Source: Voacanga thouarsii (taxonomy: Eukaryota; Streptophyta; Magnoliopsida; Gentianales; Apocynaceae). Taken from it: 64,000 nt of DNA. The notes below the pieces were generated by a model. The model was given only the letters and a program-made list of their open reading frames with translations. It was not told where the DNA came from and did not search any database. Numbering within the stretch: position 1 is the stretch's first letter; each line of letters starts with the position of its first letter. Below are positions 56,879 to 64,000 of the stretch, piece after piece. The translations under genes were made by a program, and so were the position numbers. The stretch lies in assembly GCA_026120185.1 (NCBI GenBank), contig JANUWF010001617.1:1488001-1552000 (forward strand), written 5' to 3'.

Positions 56879-59091
56879 AATATGATTCTATATAAATCTA
56901 TTCCTAAGACTCTATTGGAATTGTGGAACGGGTAGAAGCCTAATTTGATACATTTCTGAATTTGGAATTGTTTTCCATATGTACTAAAGGGAAAGATGGA
57001 TAAAATGGAATCAATATCAAATTTATATTTGTTTGTTAAGTATCCAAAAGGAACTAGATGATACTATTTCTATAGCTCTCAAGATAAGAAAATATTTATA
57101 AGTACAAATGTAATTTTCTCAGAGAACAAGTACATAGAAAAATACAGATCCAAGAGTAGGGTTATTCTAAAAAAAATCAAAGGAGATAATCCCAAGCGAA
57201 TAGTTACAGAAACCCATACTTAAGATTCTCGTGGTGAATTTACATCTATACCACTTAACATATCAGATTCTAGTGAGAGAAAAACAAATGTTATATCTTC
57301 TATATCTATTGGCTCTTTGGCACGTAGAGTGGAAGAACCTCCCATCCCTATTCAAACTCCAGTTGTTAAGGAATCATCAGAACAGGTTCCAATCAACAAG
57401 GAGAAAAAAAAATCCAATCATCTAAGAACCTTTACAGTTTAGATGTAGTGGGAGAGTCATTAGATATCTCTCTAAATACTTACTTTATAGAGAAACTTTT
57501 CAAGCAATGTCCATTGAGGAAGAAGATAATCCCACTACTTATAAAGAAGTTATAGATGATGTGACACAGGCCATTAGAGAAGTGCAATGGATTTAGAAAT
57601 GAAATCTATGTATACTAACTACGTCTGGAAACTTGTAGAGTAATCTAACGGGGTAAAACTTATTGGTTAAATGAGTCTACAAAAGAAAGAGAGGAGTAGG
57701 CAAAAAAATGAAAACTTTTAAAATTAGATTGGTTGCTAAGAGTTATATCTAACGAAAAGGTGTTGACTATAAGAAAACCTTCTCGCTTGTGGCCATATTA
57801 AAATCTATAAGAATTCTTTTATCCATTATAACTCACTTCGACTATGAGGTAAGACAAATGGACGCCAAAACAGCATTTCTGAATGAAAATTTTAACAAGT
57901 ATATCTATATGGTACAACCAGACGATTTTATTTAAGAAGGTCAAGAACATAAAATTTACAAATTAAATAGGTTCATTTATGGGTTTAAGCAAGTGTTTAG
58001 ATACTGAAATATCATGTTTGATCAAGTTATTAAATCTTATGGTTTTAGTCAGTATCCTGATGAACCTTGTATATATAAAAAAATTATAAATGGTAAGATG
58101 ATTTTTCTCATATTGCAGATTGGTGAAATCATTCGCATTGGCAATGATGTAGGGACATTAACATCAGTGAAAAACTAGTAGGGTAAACAGTTTAATATGA
58201 AGGAGTTGGGGGAAGTAAGATATGTTCTAGGCATTCAAATCTTTTGAGATAAAAAGAAAAAATGGATCGTTTTATCCCAAGCTTCGTATATTGACAAAAT
58301 ACTAGTGAGATTTTCAATGTAGAATTCGAATAAAAGTCTACTGCCTTTCAAACATGGAATTTAGTTATTGCAAAAATATAGTTCTAAAACTCCTGATGAA
58401 GTGGAATACATGAAACGAGTTCCTTATGCATCAACTGTAGAAAGTCTCATGTATGCTATACATTGCACTCGTCCAAATATTTGTTATGCTGTTGGAATAG
58501 TCAATAAATATCAATCAAATCAGGACCGGTACACTGGATAGCAGTGAAGTATATACTCAAGTATCTTTACAAAACCTGTTAGTGTACTCAACTCTAGAAT
58601 TTATATCTACAGGTTATGCTGATTTTGATTTTCAAACTGATAGGGATTTTCACAAATCCACTTTTGACTCTGTTTTCACATTAAGTGGTGGTGCAGTTGT
58701 ATGGAGGAATATTAGATAATCTTGTATTGTTGACTCTACTATAGTAACTAAATATATGATAGCTTGTAAGATAGCTAAATAAGTAGTATGGTTGAAAAAG
58801 TTCTTGATAGAGTTTGAGGTGATTCTTTTTGCATCTTAAGCCATTAGTTTATACTGTAACAATAGTGGTGTAGTGACAAATGCGAACGAACCACTCAACC
58901 ATCAGTATGGTAAACATATTGAACATAAATATTACATACTTAAGGAGATTGTTTAGCGTGGAGATGTAGAAGTACATAAAATTTCCTCTACTAAAAATCT
59001 TGCTAATTCTTTTACCAAAAGTTTACCCGTAACAGTTTTTAGTAGTCATATCGAAAGTATAGGTATTTTTAACATGACCTATGTATTCTAA
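55830..59091 (+). pseudogene. pol: Copia D pol, broken
   Basis: Protease WIVDSRATNH (Gly of the DSG triad is Arg). GAG-pre-integrase at 56134-56322 (LLWHLRLSHINLNRVKKLV). Integrase at 56361-56636 (LELVHSKICGPI; YSRYGYVYLM). The (AT)n tract at 56839-56876 has expanded inside it. RT keeps QMDAKTAFLNENF and the KLN.FIYGFKQ block, but the YVDD region has decayed to LQIGEIIRIGND near 58118-58150, so the RT active site is gone. RNase H traces (YADFDFQTDRD; CNNSGVVTNANEP; SSTKNLANSFTKSLP) run to 59091. Confidence 0.8.
56839..56876. repeat. (AT)n microsatellite
   Basis: About 19 AT units inside the integrase region of copia D. Confidence 0.95.
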
Positions 59092-59107
59092 GATAAGTGA
59101 GAAAATT

Positions 59108-60516
59108 TGTTAGATATACCTTCGAGTAAATACAATATTTGTATTTTGACATTAAATAAAGTGTGTTTATAAATATAAATAAATAAATATATATATTTAT
59201 TTATTTATAGGAACCTATTTTGTCCACAAATTATTTAGATATTATAAATTAAGTATTTATTTATTAAACACAGAAGACTTGATTTATAATTTAATTCAAA
59301 ATAAATTATCCGCAATCTAAAATAAATTTGGACAATTTATTTATTGAGATTGTCTTGATTTTATTAAAGTTTTGCTTTGACTTTGATAATAAAATTAAAG
59401 ATATATTTTGATATATTAAATGGGACCATCAATGTTAAATTTGTGGAAAGGATCATACATTAAATATGATATAATTGTCATATATGATACCTTAATTCTG
59501 AATGGTCTATATTTGCTAATTTGAAATTCCTTGAGTTACCAAAGAGTGAAATTAATTTAATAATCAATATCTCGATATCTTGGGAATTAAAGTGAAATAA
59601 ATATAGAACAATTATTCAGCAATATAGAATCCGTCACCTTAATGGGTAAGATCATTTCTTTTTTAATTTTTTTATGAGATAGATAAATCTGAATTTAGCA
59701 ATTCAATAGTGTTTATTGAATTCAATTTGTAAGTGTAAACATAATCACATTATACTATCACAGTGAAGATAAAATTTGAGGATTTAAATGAGGGACACTT
59801 TGGTTATATTGTCTTATTCAAAGTATTATGTTAATCGACAAGGGTAATATCCTAGATCGATCAATCATATAATATAATTATTAACTCCAATAATTTCAAT
59901 TAGTCTAAGAGTACAGTTACTTTCTTTTAGTGGAGTGGAGCGTAATTAATAAATTCTATTGAGATTGACAAAATAATTTATTATAATTTAGTCTAACTGT
60001 ATTCGGTCAAGTCCCTTCAGTGGCTTCTAATTATAAGATAAAAATAAATTATAAATATTTATAATTTATTAAAGAAAACGGCCGGAAATAAAAAATCGTA
60101 TTTGAGATGGAGTATAATAAGTGGAAATAGTTGTACATAATTATACTTATCTTATTCTATCAAGATTCGAATTTGAGATAGAGTCAAATATATAGAGATA
60201 GTTGAAAATAGCAAACTATATATATTGGTTTAAAATTCTGTATCAAATTTACATGAGAAACAACATTCTCTCAGTTTTTGTATTAGTTTAGAAAAAATAA
60301 AATAAGCAATTTTTTTATCCCAAGAGATTACATTGAAGAAGGTTTGAAGAAGGCAACATTACTTAAAGAAGGCTTTGGGGTGTGGAGTATTACTAGAAGG
60401 CCAACTTCTCGTGTCATAATTTTGAAGATGATATTTATAAATGTATGATTTGTTTTTTATGTATTTATAAAGTTTAATTTAGTTAATATATAAATATATC
60501 AATTTTATCCCCAATA
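59108..60516 (+). repeat. 3' LTR of copia D
   Basis: 1409 bp, starts TGTTAG and ends CCCCAATA, where the canonical CA end has become TA. Contains an extra ~20 bp near 60345 (a GAAGAAGG-type duplication) absent from the 5' remnant. Very AT-rich. Confidence 0.8.
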
Positions 60517-60609
60517 GATATATGGTCGAATTCCTCATCTTACATCTCTGTCTTTCTGCATTTCGTTTCTTTGATTCTAAATATCCTCAACACCATCATC
60601 CCTCTTTGC

Positions 60610-60626
60610 TAGTATACCAATGTAGG
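60610..60626. repeat. Left target-site duplication of the SINE
   Basis: TAGTATACCAATGTAGG; the copy at 60846-60862 differs at one base. Confidence 0.85.
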
Positions 60627-60845
60627 CCCCTGGGGCATAGCTCAACTGGCAAGTGAAGGTAGGCTGTGATGGTTGCTAACCGTGCTCCCGTAGTGTGGGG
60701 GTTCGAATCCCGCTGGCGACAGTTGGGGTTCGACTCCTTGCGGGTGCTGCGATAAATGTAACTGTTTTAGGGCTACTAGTTGAGGCACATCCCGCGATTT
60801 ACTTCCTCCATAGTCCCAGGACAGGGACGGTGGGGGAACCACCTT
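60627..60845 (+). mobile_element. tRNA-derived SINE
   Basis: 219 bp. The 5' part is tRNA-like with pol III box A TAGCTCAACTGG (60638-60649) and box B GGTTCGAATCC (60700-60710), 50 bp apart. A non-tRNA body follows (GGTTCGACTCC, then CCACCTT). Flanked by 17 bp target duplications. No poly(A) tail is visible. It does not fold as a complete tRNA gene because no anticodon arm is clear between the boxes. GC-richer than its surroundings. Confidence 0.85.
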
Positions 60846-60862
60846 TAGTATACCAATGCAGG
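60846..60862. repeat. Right target-site duplication of the SINE
   Basis: TAGTATACCAATGCAGG. A partial third copy (ATACCAATGCAGG) follows at about 60868-60880. Confidence 0.85.
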
Positions 60863-61678
60863 AACAAATACCAATGCAGGAACTTCACACAAATATAGCT
60901 ATATGTAATTACAGAGATAAAACATAGCTGAGCCCCTTACCTTTTCACAGTTCAAAAAGCTTTAGAACTAAAAGCCGACTTCACAAGGCTTTTCTACCTA
61001 ATGAATAACTTTGGCCTTTTAAGTATTCCTTTTATTCTAAATTATCTATTTCATTTAATCGATTATGCAAGTATTAAAATAAGTAGATTTTTTTTAATTA
61101 ATTAAATCTTTTTTTTTTCATTTTAACCCTAAATTCAATTTATTCTCTATTTTTATTAAGAAATGCTAAAATTCTAAAATATTGATATACTCTAAATTGC
61201 TCATCTCTCTTGTTATTTAAATCGAATTAGTTTGTTGGGGAAGAAATTATTTAATATATTTAAGAAATAGAGTGCTATTAAATGGGAAATAAATTTAGAA
61301 TATTAAATTTTAATTTTCTAAAAAGACAGATAATTTAGGACAAAAATTAACCTATAAATAAGACAAGAGAAAATAGTGAAAAATACTGTTAAACTATTTA
61401 TGTATTATAATTTATATCATTTATTTATTTTTTATTTTTTTATATCATCAATAAATTTTATATACTTAAAAATATTATTCTATTACTCTGAATAAAAATT
61501 TTCAATGAAAATTAATACGTATCTAATAAAAATTCTCATAATTTTATTTTTAATAATTTATTTATGTGACTAATACACTCAATTTTAATTAAAAATTTTT
61601 ATTTAAAGTGATAAAAAAATATTTTAAAATAAATAAAATTTATTAAAAATATAAATTATAAAATATAAATAATTTAAT

Positions 61679-62034
61679 TGTTATAAAATTAGGGTAGTGT
61701 TAGAATAAAATCTACACACTACACACTAAAAAAATTCTAACTATTCTTTGCACAAGAATTTTTCTCGTTCTTTTCTTTCACAATTTTCTCTAATCTTTCT
61801 TTCACTAATCTTTATTTCACAAAATAATGGTGTATTACAAGCTTAGAAATTAGCTCTATTTATAGAGCTCTAATTAGTGGAATACATCATGGCATACATC
61901 ATCTTCCACTAATCTCAATTAGTGGTGTCTCCACTAAATGGTGGACATCCATAAAAATCTTCTATAATAATTCACATAAATCCATAATTAGTGGAGCCTC
62001 CACTAATAAATAAATATTCCAATAATTCATAACA
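61679..62034 (-). repeat. 3' LTR of copia C
   Basis: 356 bp with intact TGTTAT/ATAACA ends. Left outer 5-mer is ttaat (61674-61678). Carries the AATAAATATTCC variant seen in the A 5' LTR and B 3' LTR. Confidence 0.93.
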
Positions 62035-62159
62035 CTCCCCATTGGATGTCTATCCATTACATAAAGAATATGCCTCGTTAAAACCTTACTAGATAAAAAC
62101 CCAGTGAGAAAAAAAATATAGTAAATGAAAAAGAGTACACTATTCTATATGTCTGTTTA

Positions 62160-64000
62160 TTACTCCCCCTGATGAGATGATTCCTTTAAATCTTTAAACC
62201 GACGCATACCGATTTTATATCTCAACTTCTCAAATGTTGCAGTCGGTAAAGTCTTCGTGAAAATATATGCGAGGTTATCACATGACCGAATTTGTAGCAC
62301 ATCAATTTTACCTTTCTTCTGGAGTTCATGAGTAAAGAAGAATTTTGGTGAAATATGTTTTGTCCGATCTCCTTTAATATATCCTCCTCGTAATTGAGCT
62401 ATGCAAGCTGCATTGTCTTCATAAAGAAGAGTTGGAATACCTTTGATTGATGATAATCCACAACTTTCTCGGATATAATGAATCATGGATCTTACCATAC
62501 ACATTCTTGACTTGCTTCATGAATGGCTGTAATTTCAGCATGATTTGAAGAAGTAGCTGCTATAGATTGTTTCGTAGAACGCCATGATATAGCAATATTT
62601 CCACATGTAAATAGATAACCCGTTTGAGAACGTGCTTTATGTGGATCAGATAAATAACCAGCATCTGCATAACCTATCAATGGTGGACTGATTTTATTTG
62701 AATAAAATAATCCGAGATCAATTGTGCCTTGGAGATATCGAAAGACTTGTTTAATTCCATTCAAATGTCGTCGTGTTGGTGAATAACTAAATCTTGCTAA
62801 TAAATTGACAGCAAAAGCAATATCAGGTCTTGTATTATTAGCAAGATACATCAATGCACCAATTGCACTGAGATATAGTACTTTAGGACCAAGGAGTTCT
62901 TCATCATTTTCATGAGGTCGGAAAGGATCTTTATCCACATTTAATGATCGGACGATCATTGGAATACTCAATGGATGCGCTTTGTCCATGTAAAATCTTT
63001 TTAGCACTTTTACTGTATATGTTGATTGATGAATAAATGTTCCACTCTCCAAATGTTCAATTTGTAAACCAAGACAAAATTTGATTTTACCAAAATCTTT
63101 GATTTCGAATTCTCTTTTTAAATGATCAATTGTTTATTGGAGCTCTTCAGGAGTTCCAATAAGATTAATATCATCAACATATATAGCTAATATCACAAAT
63201 TTAGAATTAGATTTCTTAATAAAAACACATGGACATACCTGGTCATTTTTAAATCCTGCTTTCAATAAATATTCACTAAGACGTGTGAACCACATGCGCC
63301 CAGATTGCTTCAGGTCATATAATGATTTCTGCAACTTGATGGAGTAATTTTCACGAAGATAATGTTTATATGCTTCAGGCATATGAAATCCTTCGGGGAT
63401 TTTCATGTAAACATCATTTTCTAAATTTTCATACAAGTAAGCAGTGACAACATCTAATAGGCGCATATCTATTTTTTCATGTACTGACAAACTGATAAGA
63501 TATCGGAGTGTAATAGCATCAACAACAGGAGAATAAGTTTCATCATAATTAATACCTGGTCTTTGTGAAAAATCTTGGGCTACTAATCGCGCTTTATATC
63601 GAACGATTTCACTCTTTTCATTGCGCTTTCGCACAAATATCCATTTGTAGCCAACAGGTTTTACACCTTCTGGTGTTCGGACTGCAGGTTCGAAGATTTC
63701 ACGTTTTGTCAGTACATTTAACTCCGATTGAATCGCATCTTTCCATTGCAGCCAATCTTTTCTATGCCGACATTCATCAAGCGATATTGGTTCGGGATCA
63801 TCATTATCCTGTGTAACATCAAGAGATATATTGTATGCAAATATATTATCAATAACAGTTTCTATCGATTCCAACTTCTACCGAAAGTGGTATAATTGAT
63901 AGAAATTTCAGTGTTACTTTCATCAACTTCGGTTCTTTGTCATCAGTTCTCTCTTGGTCTTTATCATTCTTTTCTTCAATATGATCTTCGGATCATTTAA
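62160..64000 (-). pseudogene. pol: Copia C pol, partial, few breaks
   Basis: Runs from the integrase-RT linker (acidic ...EEKNDKDQE region at the window edge) through RT (PVGYKWIFVRKRNEKSEI, GINYDETYSPVVDAITLRYL, LQKSLYDLKQSGRMW, YVDD near 63170) to RNase H (TKQSIAATSSNHAE) and the end at 62160. Breaks seen: a frameshift near 63880, a TAA replacing a Gln codon just after 63134, and a small deletion causing a frameshift at about 62500 (ECVW/RSMIHYI). The SLYGLKQ block is SLYDLKQ here. Confidence 0.9.

Larger units (their letters stand above)
49861..60516 (+). mobile_element. Copia element D, decayed, 5'-truncated, long LTRs
   Basis: Remnant 5' LTR 49861-50530; primer site TAGTACCAGAGCATGG from about 50533, a decayed match to the initiator-Met site (TGGTATCAGAGC); gag from 54986; pol to 59091; 3' LTR 59108-60516. 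Different family from A/B/C: different LTR, classical primer site, Gag knuckle of the CFHYKQKGYW type. A 4.4 kb stretch between primer site and gag is far longer than a normal leader. Coding regions are full of stops. The loss of ~730 bp from the 5' LTR removes its outer end, so no target duplication can be tested. Confidence 0.85.
60517..61678. other. Spacer between copia D and copia C
   Basis: Contains the SINE at 60627-60845. 60.9-61.0 kb is ordinary. 61.02-61.35 kb is AT-rich with ATTCTAAATTATCT near the left and AGATAATTTAGGAC near the right, a possible MITE with decayed inverted ends. Nothing else supported. Confidence 0.4.
61679..64000 (-). mobile_element. Copia element C, 3' part, same family as A and B
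   Basis: 3' LTR 61679-62034, polypurine tract CCAATGGGGAG (minus strand), pol from 62160 to the window end. Gag, primer site and 5' LTR lie beyond position 64000. The visible pol is the best preserved of the three copies, with long open frames. Confidence 0.93.

Noticed and set aside
60627..60720. A functional tRNA gene
   Set aside because: Box A and box B are present, but no acceptor stem closes and the anticodon arm is not recognisable; target duplications and the non-tRNA tail show a SINE.
61020..61350. A third copy of the repeat at 26180 and 31215
   Set aside because: Similar base composition, but the shared key words are missing and alignment by eye fails.
1..64000. CRISPR arrays, bacterial operons, phage or integron structures
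   Set aside because: None seen; spliced genes and plant transposons account for the organised sequence.

Overview
This is a 64 kb piece of an AT-rich plant nuclear genome, almost certainly a eudicot. Evidence: spliced genes with short exons and long AT-rich introns, an RR-type MYB with the plant-specific SHAQKYF motif, a DYW-class PPR gene, an NHL-family gene, and abundant Ty1/copia, FAR1-type MULE and tRNA-derived SINE sequence. I cannot name the species. No bacterial, organellar or viral genome segment was seen.

Layout. 1-8.2 kb: the NBS1 (nibrin) gene on + strand, lacking only its first exon(s), which lie left of the window; I could join 12 exons into one open frame. 8.9-14.5 kb: copia element 'A' (+), decayed. 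14.5-15.3 kb: AT-rich spacer. 15.3-24.8 kb: a complete ~9.5 kb Mutator-like element (MULE) with ~65 bp terminal inverted repeats, a 10 bp target-site duplication, a broken FAR1/FHY3-like transposase on - strand, a minisatellite and a fragment of an RNase H1-type hybrid-binding domain. 28.1-30.2 kb: an intact intronless DYW-class PPR gene (-), apparent orthologue of Arabidopsis At5g50390. 31.9-37.5 kb: copia element 'B', same family as A but on - strand. 40.2-44.4 kb: a two-exon DIVARICATA-like MYB gene (+) whose C-terminal half is built from 30-residue repeats. 47.7-48.5 kb: an intact NHL6-like gene (+). 49.9-60.5 kb: a badly decayed, 5'-truncated copia element 'D' of another family with long LTRs and a 4.4 kb insertion-like leader. 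60.6 kb: a SINE with 17 bp target duplications. 61.7-64 kb: the 3' part of a third copy ('C', -) of the A/B copia family, running off the right edge.

The cellular genes are unrelated functionally: DNA double-strand-break signalling (NBS1), organelle RNA editing (PPR), transcription (MYB), membrane/defence (NHL6). The most interesting structure is in the mobile DNA. Flanking 5-mers of copia A and B look swapped, as expected if the ~17.4 kb between them (carrying the PPR gene and the MULE) was inverted by recombination between the two opposed copies. This A/B/C family also seems to use an unusual primer: 14 nt directly after the 5' LTR match the anticodon arm of tRNA-Ile, with C opposite the wobble inosine. 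It also keeps gag and pol in different frames across an intron-like 82 nt spacer.
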